A DNA stretch of 64,000 nucleotides from Edaphobacter modestus (GCF_004217555.1 NZ_SHKW01000001.1:3224001-3288000); one strand, 5' to 3'. Counted from the first letter of the stretch, positions 54,209 to 63,934 are shown. Translations and numbers: made by a program. Notes: a model not told the origin generated them from the sequence alone.

Positions 54209-55699
54209 TCAATAGTCCAGCTCGTCCATGGAGGTGGCCCAGCCGAGATCGCGCTCCGAGGTAATTCGCCACTTGCCTTCCAGCCGGTTCAGTTGAAGCT
54301 GGGATGGAATGAACCACTCCGAGGTGAGTCTGCCGTCCTGTCGCACCGCGAAGTGTTTTATAAGGCGAACCTTCGCGATTGCGTCATCCGGGCGAGTCAC
54401 CTTTACCTGTTCCATCTTCACGGCCCATGTCCCGTGTCGCCTGTCGATCGCAGCCTGCTTGTCGGCAACAACCTGATCTTTGCTGACGTTGTGGCGAAGA
54501 AAGTACCGCTCGACGGGGTCAGCATAGAAGGCGGCCTGGGCCGCGGCGTCGCTCGAGCCCATTGCCGCCTCCCACTCCTGCACGACCTCAGCCAGATCGT
54601 CCCTGAGCCCAGGCTCCTTCGGAGCGGGTGGGGCGGGTGGAACCGGGGCTTGCTGCGAGACAGGGATGGGAGCTTGCTGGGAGATGGGAACCGGAGACTG
54701 CTGCCTTTGGGGCGGCGGAGTCCTGGTCTCCGAGTGACTTGGAAGAAACAGCCAGGCTGCAGGCGCGATGACCAGAACAACAATTGCGGCCGCCCAGGCG
54801 CTCCACTGCAATCGCCTGGACTTCTTCTCGTCTTGTTCATCGGAGACCGCTTCATCGAGTAGCAGTCTCGGAGCGGTTACTGCTGCCTCCAAAGGTTCTT
54901 CTTCGAGCATCGTGGCGATGGCGCCACTGGACGGTCTTTTTGCGGAGATACTCGACCGCGACCGCGTCATGACCTCCGCAACTCGCGGCTCGAACCTCCG
55001 CGGTCTCTCTGTCGCAGATTCGTAGCCGATCGCCGATGATGCCGCTCGCGCAGGTTCAGGCGCCGTTGTTTCCGGTTCTAACTTCGTGTTCGCAGCCGCT
55101 GCTTCGGTCTCCAGATCGGTCGTCAGGATCACGATCTCGGTCACAGGCACGGTTTCGACCGGCGGTTGCTCACGGGGTTTAGGCGACTTCTCAGAGAGCA
55201 GCGCGGGCGATGTGGAGGACGGCGCGTCCGGCTGAACGATGGGAAGTACCACAATCTCTTCCGCGGGCACGATGTCTTCCGGAGGAGGAACTTCAAGTGG
55301 AGTTTCCCAACTCGTAGCAGCAGCTGGCACGTCGGCGATGGAGGGTTCCGGATGAGAGGATGCCTCAAATTGATCCAGCCCGAGCTGGATCCTCATCTGG
55401 TCAAAGACACGGTCAAGCTTCTCCTGTACCACGACATCCTGCGGGGTGTTGCCCAGGAAGGCCGACGCCTGAAAGCTCACATCCGCGCCGATCGTGGTTA
55501 CGCCTTCCTCGGCATCGACGTCGATCACAGTGGTGTCCCGGCGATTGATGGCGCGGGGCGAGGGGCCAAGCCCAAAGAATGTAATCCGTCTGCCCTCCCG
55601 CACAATCTCGGTGGATACCGAGCGAAGGCAATCTTCCAGTACTCCCAAAACCCTTTCAGGATCCTGCCCTGGGATCCGCTTCATGATTTGAAATTTCAA
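54209..55699 (-). CDS. Membrane-anchored protein with C-terminal NTF2-like domain
   Basis: About 496 residues from TTG 55699 (GAGGG 4 nt upstream); ATG 55684 is an alternative. The N-terminal ~100 residues are soluble (VLGVLEDCLRSVSTEIVREG and GVTTIGADVSFQASAFLGNTP), then a long disordered proline/glutamate-rich stretch with repeated EIVxLxxxx phrases. A single membrane helix follows (AWAAAIVVLVIAPAAWLFL), then a proline-rich linker, and a C-terminal domain starting LRDDLAEVVQEWEAAMGSSDAAAQAAFYADPVERYF that resembles SnoaL/DUF4440. The domain order suggests a transmembrane protein with a cytoplasmic sensor part. No named family is recognised. The gene converges with bcp. Confidence 0.65.
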   Translation of the reverse strand: MKFQIMKRIPGQDPERVLGVLEDCLRSVSTEIVREGRRITFFGLGPSPRAINRRDTTVIDVDAEEGVTTIGADVSFQASAFLGNTPQDVVVQEKLDRVFDQMRIQLGLDQFEASSHPEPSIADVPAAATSWETPLEVPPPEDIVPAEEIVVLPIVQPDAPSSTSPALLSEKSPKPREQPPVETVPVTEIVILTTDLETEAAAANTKLEPETTAPEPARAASSAIGYESATERPRRFEPRVAEVMTRSRSSISAKRPSSGAIATMLEEEPLEAAVTAPRLLLDEAVSDEQDEKKSRRLQWSAWAAAIVVLVIAPAAWLFLPSHSETRTPPPQRQQSPVPISQQAPIPVSQQAPVPPAPPAPKEPGLRDDLAEVVQEWEAAMGSSDAAAQAAFYADPVERYFLRHNVSKDQVVADKQAAIDRRHGTWAVKMEQVKVTRPDDAIAKVRLIKHFAVRQDGRLTSEWFIPSQLQLNRLEGKWRITSERDLGWATSMDELDY

Positions 55700-56062
55700 G
55701 TGGCCCTCTTTCAACAAGACAGAATGTGTTCGAACAGCAGAAATCAGGCGTGCATGAACAATAAATCGCTTTGGCGAATCCTCTGCAAAGGCAACCGGAC
55801 GTCGACGATAAAAAACGAGATCGCGTCCGTGTCCGGCGCTAAACGACGTGAAGATCGGGCCATCTCTATGGTGCATCGATCGGCCCTCGTCCTCATCACA
55901 CCAGAAAATGATCTGTATTTCTATGGTGCTTTCAAGCCATACTCACGAGTCTAAATCTGTGGGGTTCCTGCCATTACCCAATCGGGACAGGTTAACCAAC
56001 AACTCACAGGTTTGTGATCTGTCTGCACTTTGAGTGCCGTGAAAGTATGACAGCATAGAATT
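55700..56062. other. Intergenic between divergent genes
   Basis: 363 bp with no supported gene. It must hold the promoters of the NTF2-like gene (minus) and the MFS gene (plus). No clear repeats or hairpins are seen. Confidence 0.5.
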
Positions 56063-57391
56063 ATGGCTGACGGGGAGAGTCGAACGCCCGCGAGAGCGGG
56101 GGCTGCCTTTCGCTCGCGTAATTTCCGGCTGTATCAAAGCGCGAGACTGATGGTGATTATAGGGGCGGAGGCGCAGTCGGTCGCCGTCGCCTGGCAGGTG
56201 TACCAGATTACCCACTCGGCGCTTGACCTTGGGCTCACAGGGCTCGCCCTCTTTCTTCCTGGCCTGATCTTCATGCTCGCCGCCGGACACGTGGCGGACC
56301 GCTACGACCGCCGCAGAATTATTCTGCTGTGTTACGGGCTTCAGGCCCTCTGTACCGCCATTCTGCTGTGGCTGTCGCTTAACCCCTGGACCCTTGCCGG
56401 GCGGCGCATCTGGCCCATCTATGCTGTCCTGGTCCTTATCGGCATGGGCAGGGCTTTCAGCGGACCCGCCTCCAGCGCCCTGCTCCCCAGCCTGGTTCCC
56501 AAGGATCACTTCGTCAATGCCGTGACGTGGGGAGCCACTATTTACCAGATAGCTAACATGTCCGGTCCTGCCATCGGTGGCTTGCTCTTCACGCTTCCAT
56601 TGTCGGGAGCCTTGGAGCCCTTACGCGGAGCCGCCGTTGTCTACTCTCTTACCCTTCTGATGCTTATCGGCTTCATCGTCTTCATCAGCATGATCCGCCC
56701 CGAACCGGTCGAGAGGAAGGCGACCGCTTTCAGTATCAGGACTGTACTTGCGGGTCTCGAGTATGTCTGGCAAACGAAGCTTCTGCTCGGCTCCATCTCC
56801 CTCGACCTGTTCGCCGTCATGCTCGGGGGGGCGGTCGCCCTGCTGCCTATCTTCGCGACCGAGATCCTGCACGCCGGTCCTCGCGGCCTTGGTCTGCTGC
56901 GCGCCATGCCGAGCGTAGGCGCGCTGATCGTCTCCCTGATTCTGGTCGTGAGGCCAATCAAACGCCGCGCAGGAGTTACGATGTTGACCTGCGTAGGCAT
57001 CTACGGCGTGGCGACGATCGTATTCGGCCTCTCACGCAATCTATGGCTTAGCCTGGCTGCGCTACTCGTGACAGGAGCCAGCGACATGGTCAGCGTAGTG
57101 GTTCGGTCCAGCATCCTGCAGCTTGCCACCCCGCCTGAGATGCGAGGACGCGTCAGCGCCGTGAACTGGCTGTTTATCGGGGCTTCCAATGAATTCGGCG
57201 AGTTTGAGAGCGGTCTAACTGCAAGCTGGTGGGGGGCCGTGCCGGCAGTTATTGTCGGAGGGATTGGCTCGCTCCTCGTCACCGGCTCCGCTGCGGCTCT
57301 CTTTCCCAACCTTCGCCACGCGGATGCTTTGACTCCCGAGTCGCTGATGGAAGCCAATCGGGAGTTGAGCACAGCGGAGCCAATCGACTAA
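56063..57391 (+). CDS. MFS transporter (MFS_3/enterobactin-exporter-like)
   Basis: 442 residues with about twelve membrane helices. FRSRNFRLYQSARLMVIIGAEAQSVAVAWQVYQITHSALDLGLTG is the characteristic start of MFS_3/DHA3 exporters, and AGHVADRYDRRRIILL is loop 2-3 with the D-R-x-D-R-R motif. FSGPASSALLPSLVPKDHFVNA and PEMRGRVSAVNWLFIGASNEFGEFESG support it. It exports drugs, siderophores or metabolites using the proton gradient. The substrate is unknown. A membrane-anchored protein gene follows 44 bp later. Confidence 0.9.
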   Translation: MADGESRTPARAGAAFRSRNFRLYQSARLMVIIGAEAQSVAVAWQVYQITHSALDLGLTGLALFLPGLIFMLAAGHVADRYDRRRIILLCYGLQALCTAILLWLSLNPWTLAGRRIWPIYAVLVLIGMGRAFSGPASSALLPSLVPKDHFVNAVTWGATIYQIANMSGPAIGGLLFTLPLSGALEPLRGAAVVYSLTLLMLIGFIVFISMIRPEPVERKATAFSIRTVLAGLEYVWQTKLLLGSISLDLFAVMLGGAVALLPIFATEILHAGPRGLGLLRAMPSVGALIVSLILVVRPIKRRAGVTMLTCVGIYGVATIVFGLSRNLWLSLAALLVTGASDMVSVVVRSSILQLATPPEMRGRVSAVNWLFIGASNEFGEFESGLTASWWGAVPAVIVGGIGSLLVTGSAAALFPNLRHADALTPESLMEANRELSTAEPID

Positions 57392-57435
57392 AGTACACCC
57401 GAGCTCACGTATAAAAGATTTCCGGAGGGAAGACG

Positions 57436-58179
57436 ATGCAGAGCGGTGCCAAATGGGCTATCGGCGGGACCCTGGTGTTTCTGGCAGTGGTGGGGGCTCG
57501 AGTGGGAATGATCTACCGCGAGCGCAATGCACCGGAAAAACCTGTCGCCGCACCTGCTCGCCCAAAGATTGCCGACGACGACCTGGTGTTTCTGAAGAAG
57601 AAACGCCAGTCTTCGATGGCCGACGCCAAAGAGCTCAACGGCTCAGCGATATGGGTCTCCGCAGGGGGGCAGATGGAGTTCTACCCGGCCGCAGGGAAGC
57701 GCGTCGACTATGCCAAAGTCACCGGTACGCTGCTCGGGGCCCAGAAGCTCGAGGTGAAAGACTTCGTCGAGCAGACTGCTCCCAAGTCCGCCACTCATCG
57801 TGTTCCGGGCGGCGACCGCCAGGTTCTGATGCTGTTCACCCTGCCGGCCTCAGAGAATCCGGCGAAACAATATGGCGTGCCGGTCGGCTACCATGAGTCG
57901 GGCCAGTACACCTTTTATCTCGACGAGATCTTTTTCTACGACGATCCACACGAACTGTACAAGCACTGGGGCTCGGAGATCTGGAAGGCAGTCGATTCGC
58001 ACGTCGTGATCCTGGGAATGAGCGAGCGCGAGACGCAGCTTGCCCTGGGCCAGGTCAGCAAAAGCCTCAGCAATGATTACGGCAATCGTCTCGTGGTTTA
58101 TGCGAACTTAGGCAAGCCTATCGCCGTAACGTTTATTAAGAACAAGGCGACGGCCTTCCGACCCGACCAGGGCTTCTAA
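57436..58179 (+). CDS. Membrane-anchored hypothetical protein
   Basis: 247 residues with GGAGGGAAG before ATG 57436. One N-terminal helix (WAIGGTLVFLAVVGARVGMIY) anchors a periplasmic domain. Its features are KKKRQSSMADAKELNGSAIWVSAGGQMEFYP, an SH3-like strand region, LMLFTLPASENPAKQYGVPVG, and FYLDEIFFYDDPHELYKHWG. The conserved-looking ...KHWGxExWxAVxxHxVxxGMSExQTxLALG pattern recalls proteins that contain a SmpA/OmlA-like end, but I cannot name the family. It may be an envelope assembly factor. It lies between the MFS and DUF2306 genes on the same strand. Confidence 0.7.
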   Translation: MQSGAKWAIGGTLVFLAVVGARVGMIYRERNAPEKPVAAPARPKIADDDLVFLKKKRQSSMADAKELNGSAIWVSAGGQMEFYPAAGKRVDYAKVTGTLLGAQKLEVKDFVEQTAPKSATHRVPGGDRQVLMLFTLPASENPAKQYGVPVGYHESGQYTFYLDEIFFYDDPHELYKHWGSEIWKAVDSHVVILGMSERETQLALGQVSKSLSNDYGNRLVVYANLGKPIAVTFIKNKATAFRPDQGF

Positions 58180-58231
58180 CTGAGCGGGCCGATTCCCGAG
58201 GACGGTTGCGCCGGTTCCGAAGGAGTTCGAG

Positions 58232-58888
58232 ATGGCGACAAGTGCAGTCCGGCAGTCCGCGTGGATGCGGCCGGTCCTCTATGTGCTTTGTTTTATTGCC
58301 GCGGCAGCCGCCCTCCGCCGGATGGTTGCGTTGCTGCTGGTAGAGACCTCGGCGCGCGCAGGACAGTTCGGTGAGCTCGACGCGGCGTTTGCGGCACGCA
58401 AAGCTCTCACCCTCACGCATATCGTTCCGGCGCTGATCTTCGTCCTTCTGCTGCCTCTCTGGTTTTCAGCGCGTCTTCGTAGCAAAGAGACACTGCACCG
58501 GCGTATCAGCTGGGCGTTGTTCGTCCTTGGCTTCATCATCGGCATCACGGCAATTCCACTGGTCGCTACGCCTGTGGGCGGCGCCACGGAGCTCTCCGCC
58601 ATCATCGTCTTCGATGGGCTCTTCCTCTTCTCGCTGCTGCGAGCGCTGACGCTCTTCCTCCGGCGCCAGCCCCGTTATCGCGAATGGATGATGCGTGCTA
58701 TCGCCGTTCTGCTGGGGATTGCGACCACGCGACCGGTGATGGGAGTCTTCTTCGTTACAGCGCGTCTCACGCATCTGGAACCACAGCAGTTCTTCGGAAT
58801 CGCGTTCTGGATTGGCTTCGCCGCCACCTATGCCGCCGGAGAGTGGTATCTGCATCGTTATCCGGCGGAGCGGAACGCTGCCGCCTGA
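58232..58888 (+). CDS. DUF2306 membrane protein
   Basis: 218 residues with six or so membrane helices. FAARKALTLTHIVPALIFVLLLPLWFSARLRSKETLHRRISW has the histidines (THIVPA and LHRRI) characteristic of DUF2306, and REWMMRAIAVLLGIATTRPVMGVFF closes the core. These conserved histidines suggest heme or metal binding, as in related cytochrome-like membrane proteins, but no reaction is known. Starts 53 bp after the previous gene and converges with ppc. Confidence 0.8.
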   Translation: MATSAVRQSAWMRPVLYVLCFIAAAAALRRMVALLLVETSARAGQFGELDAAFAARKALTLTHIVPALIFVLLLPLWFSARLRSKETLHRRISWALFVLGFIIGITAIPLVATPVGGATELSAIIVFDGLFLFSLLRALTLFLRRQPRYREWMMRAIAVLLGIATTRPVMGVFFVTARLTHLEPQQFFGIAFWIGFAATYAAGEWYLHRYPAERNAAA

Positions 58889-58890
58889 TC

Positions 58891-61734
58891 TCAGCCCGTA
58901 TTCCGCAATCCCGCGCTGATGCCATTGATCGTCGCGGAGATTGCCCGGTTCAGCTCCGTCGATTCCGGCTCGCCGTTCGCGGCTGCCGCGCGCTTGCGGC
59001 GAATCAGTTCCACCTGGATCAGGCTCATCGGATCGACATAAGGATTTCTAAGCCGGATCGAACGTTCGAGGACCGGGTTGGTCTCCAGCAGCCGTTGTTG
59101 CCCCGTCACGGCGAGCAACATCTTCTGGGTCAGATCGAACTCCGCCTTCAGCATCGTATAGACACGGTCTCGCAGCTTCTCGTCTTCCACAAGCGAGGCG
59201 TACAGCTGCGCGATGCCAAAGTCCGACTTGGCCAGCGCCATCTCCACGTTGCGAATGATGTCGACGAACAGCGGGAAGTCCCGGGCCATCGACCGCAGTT
59301 GCTCAAGGCCGTTGGGATTCTCGCGGACAAATAAGTCCAGGGCGTGACCGACGCCGAACCACGCGGGAACAAGCTGCCGCGACTGCATCCATCCGAAGAC
59401 CCATGGAATCGCGCGAAGGTCAGCCATCGTCCTCTTGCCTGTCCGCTTGGCCGGCCGCGATCCGATTCGCGCATTCTCCAGCTCCGCCACCGGCGTAGCC
59501 TGCTCGAAATAGGTAAACGTTTCAGGATTCTCGATGATGTGGAGGCGATAGAAAGAGTACGACGTCTCGGAGAGACGTTCCATCGCGGCTTCCCACGCCG
59601 GAGTTATCTCACCGGTCAAATGCGGGGTGGCCGCGCCTCTCTGCAGCAGCGCGTCCGGCCTTGCCAGCGCATCCAGCGATGCCGCGATCATCAGCTCCAG
59701 GTTGCGCTCCGCAAGCACGACATCGGAATACTTCCAGTTGAGAACCTCTCCCTGCTCCGTCAGCCTCAGCTCGCCCGAGAAGCTGTCGACCGGCTGCGCG
59801 AAGATCGCGCGATGCGTCGGTCCGCCTCCGCGTCCCACCGTTCCCCCGCGACCATGGAAGAGCCGAAGCGTCACGCCGCATTCCGCCGCAACGCGATGCA
59901 GCTCGCGATGGGCCTTCCAGATCTGCCACGTGCTCGTAATCATGCCTCCGTCCTTGTTGGAGTCCGAATAGCCGAGCATGATCTCCTGCCGATACCCCCA
60001 GGATTTCAACAAAGGCTGAAAGGCCTCGCTCGACCACAGACGACGCATACTGTCCGGCGCATTTTCAAGATCTTCGATCGATTCGAACAGGGGCACAGGC
60101 TGTAACCCCGGATCGTCGCCCTCCGTCTCCACGCGAACGCCGCCCAATCTGGCGAGCCACAGCACATGCAACACATCTTCAGCGGTCGTCGCGCCACTGA
60201 TGACGTATTGCTGAATCGCTTCAGGAGGATACTTACGCTTCAACTCCGCGATCGTCCGAAACGTCTCCAGCACCTCGGCGGTCTGCGCCGAAAGCGCTGC
60301 GGGCAGTCGCAGCGCCGACGAGTCTGCGCTGCTCTCCGCGCAGCCCGCAATCTCCGCCACGGCCGCCGCATGAACTCGCGCATGCTGGCGGATGTCGAGC
60401 GTCTGCAGATGCAGACCGTACGTCCGCACCTCGATCAGCAGCGGATCGATCAGCATCTCGGCAAGCCTCTCGCCGCGGTTCTCCATCAGGCTGTTCCGCA
60501 GCACCGTAAGATCCGCCAGCAGATCCGCGGCTTTGGTGTACGGAGCGAGCGCCGGATTCGGGGGCAACGGCACCGAGCTCTGCGGCGTCGATCCCAGCCG
60601 CATGAGGATGCAGGCGATCAGGAGCCGCAGATATTCAAAGTGGAAGCGCTCCTCGAGGGTCGTCTGGCCCGCCGCGCGAAGCTGCGCAAGGTAGTGGTCC
60701 AGCAACGCCTGCAGCTCTGCCGAGACCGGCACCTGCTGGGTGGAGCTTCCCAACTGCTCGAAGAGGTTCTGCAGCCTGCGGCGGTAATGATTGAGCAACA
60801 GCGAGTGCGCCATTGCGAGAGATTCGCCGGTGGTTTGCGGAGTGACGAAGGGATTTCCGTCCCGGTCGCCGCCGATCCACGAGCCAAAGCGAATGAGCTG
60901 CGGAAGCTCCGCGATGGGAATCTTCGCGCCGGGAAATTCGTCGTCGATTGCAGCCGCAACCTCCGTGTAGAGGACAGGCAGGGTATCGAAGAGCGACGCC
61001 TCGTAATAATCCAGCGCCATACGGATCTCATCGCGCACCATAGGCCGGGCGCTGCGGACATCGTCGGTCTGCCATAGCGCCGTAATCTCGCCCGTCACTT
61101 CGCGTTCGAGCGATTCAAGCTCTTCTTCGGGAACGGCGATCCTGTCCAATCGTTCCAGCAGATCGGAGATGCGCCTGCGCTTGAACATCACCGAGCGGCG
61201 TGCCACTTCGGTGGGGTGCGCGGTGAAGACGGGTGTAATCGAGATGCGCTCCAGCATCGCCACGACCCGCTTTGCATCAAAGCCTGCCTCGCGCAGCCTG
61301 CGCAGGGTACCGCGAAGGTCGCCGCGCTGAGGCGGAGCATCGTTCAACCGGCTGGAGCGTCGTCTCCGCTTGCGGTGATTGGTCTCGGCCAGATTGATCA
61401 GCTCGAAGTAGAAGCTGAAAGCGCGTGCGAGCTGATAGACGCGGGTGAGATCGTCGGCATGGCTATGAACCCTCCCCAGAGATTGCTCGAGGTGCGAGAC
61501 TGCGGCAACAGCATCCCCCGTGGCGTCGGCTTCGCGCCGGGCGATCGCAGTACGGCGAAGCTCTTCCACGGCGTTGTAGAGAGACTCGCCAGACTGTTCC
61601 TTGAGGACCTCGCCCAACAGCATGCCCAGGGAACGTACATCGCGCCGCAGCGGAGATTCTTTCAGCTCGCCTGCGGAAGCAAGCAGTTCGGAGAGACGTT
61701 GCGGCCAGTTTGAAGGACTCCAGAGCGACGGCAT
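58891..61734 (-). CDS. ppc: Phosphoenolpyruvate carboxylase
   Basis: 947 residues from ATG 61734 (GTG 61749 would add five; neither has a clear ribosome-binding site). VFTAHPTEVARRSV holds the catalytic histidine, FGSWIGGDRDGNPFVTPQTT the R-D-G-N-P segment, LGYSDSNKDGGMITSTWQIW the second signature, LFHGRGGTVGRGGGPTHRAI the mobile loop, and RAIPWVFGWMQSRQLVPAWFG the C-terminal core. The chain ends in the invariant NTG. It fixes bicarbonate on PEP to give oxaloacetate, replenishing the TCA cycle. A small gene lies 42 bp upstream on the same strand. Complete and apparently functional. Confidence 0.97.
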   Translation of the reverse strand: MPSLWSPSNWPQRLSELLASAGELKESPLRRDVRSLGMLLGEVLKEQSGESLYNAVEELRRTAIARREADATGDAVAAVSHLEQSLGRVHSHADDLTRVYQLARAFSFYFELINLAETNHRKRRRRSSRLNDAPPQRGDLRGTLRRLREAGFDAKRVVAMLERISITPVFTAHPTEVARRSVMFKRRRISDLLERLDRIAVPEEELESLEREVTGEITALWQTDDVRSARPMVRDEIRMALDYYEASLFDTLPVLYTEVAAAIDDEFPGAKIPIAELPQLIRFGSWIGGDRDGNPFVTPQTTGESLAMAHSLLLNHYRRRLQNLFEQLGSSTQQVPVSAELQALLDHYLAQLRAAGQTTLEERFHFEYLRLLIACILMRLGSTPQSSVPLPPNPALAPYTKAADLLADLTVLRNSLMENRGERLAEMLIDPLLIEVRTYGLHLQTLDIRQHARVHAAAVAEIAGCAESSADSSALRLPAALSAQTAEVLETFRTIAELKRKYPPEAIQQYVISGATTAEDVLHVLWLARLGGVRVETEGDDPGLQPVPLFESIEDLENAPDSMRRLWSSEAFQPLLKSWGYRQEIMLGYSDSNKDGGMITSTWQIWKAHRELHRVAAECGVTLRLFHGRGGTVGRGGGPTHRAIFAQPVDSFSGELRLTEQGEVLNWKYSDVVLAERNLELMIAASLDALARPDALLQRGAATPHLTGEITPAWEAAMERLSETSYSFYRLHIIENPETFTYFEQATPVAELENARIGSRPAKRTGKRTMADLRAIPWVFGWMQSRQLVPAWFGVGHALDLFVRENPNGLEQLRSMARDFPLFVDIIRNVEMALAKSDFGIAQLYASLVEDEKLRDRVYTMLKAEFDLTQKMLLAVTGQQRLLETNPVLERSIRLRNPYVDPMSLIQVELIRRKRAAAANGEPESTELNRAISATINGISAGLRNTG

Positions 61735-61776
61735 CTTTTGATTATGCACTGCAAGCGAGGAGCTTCGCTCACCGAG

Positions 61777-62025
61777 CTACATGACTAAGGCCAGGCGCTC
61801 GAACTCTTCCTGCATCCGGTCCATCGGGTACCCCGCGGACTCCAGTCGAGAGGCCGTCGAGCGCGCCGCGGGAGCGGATACACCATACCCTCGCGTCGCC
61901 AGGTAATGGCTGATGACGTCGGCAGCCTGCCAGGAGTCGAGATGAGCGTGCAGCAACTCTTCGCGCAAACCCGCAAGATCGGCCGCTGAGAATTTCTCGA
62001 TTCCATTTGTTCCAGCAGTGGTCAT
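61777..62025 (-). CDS. Small hypothetical protein upstream of ppc
   Basis: 82 residues, soluble and mostly helical (ADLAGLREELLHAHLDSWQAADVISHYLATRGYG, then STASRLESAGYPMDRMQEEFERLALVM). ATG 62025 has CGGGCC upstream. It precedes ppc by 42 bp in the same direction, so co-transcription is likely. I do not recognise a family. Good composition and a clear reading frame favour a real gene. Confidence 0.6.
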   Translation of the reverse strand: MTTAGTNGIEKFSAADLAGLREELLHAHLDSWQAADVISHYLATRGYGVSAPAARSTASRLESAGYPMDRMQEEFERLALVM

Positions 62026-62290
62026 GGCCCGTTACCCCTCGCAGTGCCGCTCATCACACCGCTGAATATTAGACGCGAATCCATGTCGAAGGATGCGTCC
62101 TGCATGACAAGGTACGCAGGAGGTATCAGAAAATGTTCCGGCATTTTGCAATTGTCATAGTTCTGTCACGTTTCGGTCGCAGCCTTGACGGAATCAGAAG
62201 GGGGCCTGCCCAATCGCGGGCTTCACGGAAGGATGCAGACCGATTCGCAAGGGCGGCGGCAAGCTCCCGGTCGCGATACCATGAAGAGGT

Positions 62291-63226
62291 ATGAATCGTC
62301 CTCAAGTGTTGGATGGAGTCGCAATCGCCTCTGAGATTAAAGCCGAGGTCGGCCGCGAGGTTGCCGAGCTCTCCTCCCATGGCGTCCGCCCTGGTCTCGC
62401 CGTCATCCTCGTCGGCGAGGTTCCCGCTTCACAGATCTATGTGCGCAGCAAGGTCAAGACCTGCGGCGAGCTTGGCATCTACAGCGAGATGCTCACTCCG
62501 CCCGAAAGCATCACCACCGAGGAGATGCTCGCTCTTGTAGCCAACCTCAACGCTCGCGACGATATCGACGGCATCCTGATACAGCTTCCCCTGCCGAAGC
62601 ATGTGGACACCAAGCGACTGCTCGAGGCGGTATCGCCCGACAAGGACGTCGACGGCTTCCACCCGGTGAACGCCGGCCGCCTGCAGAGCGGCCAGCCCGG
62701 TCTGGCTCCGTGCACACCTGCGGGAATCATAGAGATCCTCCGCCGCAGCGGCCTTCCCATCGCCGGCCAGAACGCTGTCGTCGTCGGACGCTCCGACATC
62801 GTCGGCAAACCCGCGGCCCTGATGCTTCTAAACGAGTCCGCCACTGTCACCGTGTGCCACAGCAAGACTCGCGATCTCCCTGCCGTCACCCGGAGCGCCG
62901 ACATTCTTGTCGCGGCTATCGGAAGACCCGGCTATGTCGCGGCCGATATGGTGAAACCCGGCGTTACGCTGATCGATGTCGGCATTAACCGCCTTACCGA
63001 TGCCGCAGATGTGCAGCGCTTCTTTCCCGGCGACGCCGAGCGAGCGGCTACCTTCGCCAAACGCCGCTCCGTCATCGTGGGTGACATCGATCCAGCGGCC
63101 TTTGCTGTTTCTGGCGCCTATACCCCCGTCCCCGGTGGTGTTGGAGCCCTTACGATCGCCATGCTGATGCACAACACGGTCAAGGCGGCGAAGCTCCGCC
63201 GCGGCCTCGCTACGGGAAAGAGCTGA
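62291..63226 (+). CDS. folD: Methylenetetrahydrofolate dehydrogenase/cyclohydrolase
   Basis: 311 residues from ATG 62291 with AGAGG upstream. LAVILVGEVPASQIYVRSKVKTCGELGI carries the catalytic Tyr and Lys (YVRSKVK), DGILIQLPLPKH the second motif, and NAVVVGRSDIVGKPAALMLL binds NADP. PGGVGALTIAMLMHNTVKAA is the C-terminal signature. It interconverts methylene- and formyl-tetrahydrofolate for one-carbon metabolism. Coupled with coaE 3 bp later. The C-terminus is slightly longer than in E. coli. Confidence 0.96.
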   Translation: MNRPQVLDGVAIASEIKAEVGREVAELSSHGVRPGLAVILVGEVPASQIYVRSKVKTCGELGIYSEMLTPPESITTEEMLALVANLNARDDIDGILIQLPLPKHVDTKRLLEAVSPDKDVDGFHPVNAGRLQSGQPGLAPCTPAGIIEILRRSGLPIAGQNAVVVGRSDIVGKPAALMLLNESATVTVCHSKTRDLPAVTRSADILVAAIGRPGYVAADMVKPGVTLIDVGINRLTDAADVQRFFPGDAERAATFAKRRSVIVGDIDPAAFAVSGAYTPVPGGVGALTIAMLMHNTVKAAKLRRGLATGKS

Positions 63227-63229
63227 TTT

Positions 63230-63934
63230 ATGCTTCGCGTTGGACTTACGGGCGGCCTTGGAAGCGGAAAATCCACTGCGGCCCGTTTCTTCGCACAACG
63301 CGGCGCTCATATTATTGAAGCGGATTCCATTGCCCGCGAGATGATGCAGCCCGGGGGAGCCGTCTACACCGCCATCATCGAGCACTTCGGCCCGACAGTT
63401 CTGCTACCCGATAAACAGCTCGATCGCGGCGCGCTTGCTCGCATCTCTTTCGGGGAGGGCCGGGTAGAGGAACTGAATAACATCGTCCATCCGGTCGTGA
63501 TTGCGCAGCAGGCAACACTTGCTCAGCAGATCTTCGAGCGCGATTTGAATGCAGTGGTGATCGTCGAATCGGCACTGCTCTTTGAGACGAAGCACAACGG
63601 CACAAAACACGACAAGACAGGGCAGAACGAAGAGCCACCGTCGGCTCCCTGGCGAGCTCGCTTCGACTGCATCATCCTTGTAACCGCGCCTGAAGAGCTA
63701 AAGATCGAGCGCTATCTGCAGCGTATTGCCGGTTCGCCGCTTTCTCCTGAGCGCCGTGCCGAGCTTACAGCGGATGCGCGCCGCCGGCTTGCGCAACAGA
63801 TGCCCGACGAACGCAAAGCCCCGCTCTGCGACTTCGTCATTCACAACGATGGCCCCATCGCGGAACTTGAGTGGCAAGTCGATGAGCTTTGGCCCTTGCT
63901 CCAGTTCTCTTCCGCGCTTAACCACAAGCATTAG
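63230..63934 (+). CDS. coaE: Dephospho-CoA kinase with an extra loop
   Basis: 234 residues. RVGLTGGLGSGKSTAARFFAQRGAHIIEADSIAREMM has the P-loop (GGLGSGKST) and the D-x-D-like IEADS segment. IVHPVV and ESALLFET are further CoaE motifs, and VTAPEELKIERYLQR closes the fold. It phosphorylates dephospho-CoA, the last step of CoA synthesis. Family length is about 200. After ESALLFET there is an insertion of roughly 20 residues rich in Lys, Thr, His and Asn (KHNGTKHDKTGQNEE) before the next strand (DCIILVTAP). ATG 63230 lies 3 bp after folD, so the two are one operon. Confidence 0.95.
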   Translation: MLRVGLTGGLGSGKSTAARFFAQRGAHIIEADSIAREMMQPGGAVYTAIIEHFGPTVLLPDKQLDRGALARISFGEGRVEELNNIVHPVVIAQQATLAQQIFERDLNAVVIVESALLFETKHNGTKHDKTGQNEEPPSAPWRARFDCIILVTAPEELKIERYLQRIAGSPLSPERRAELTADARRRLAQQMPDERKAPLCDFVIHNDGPIAELEWQVDELWPLLQFSSALNHKH

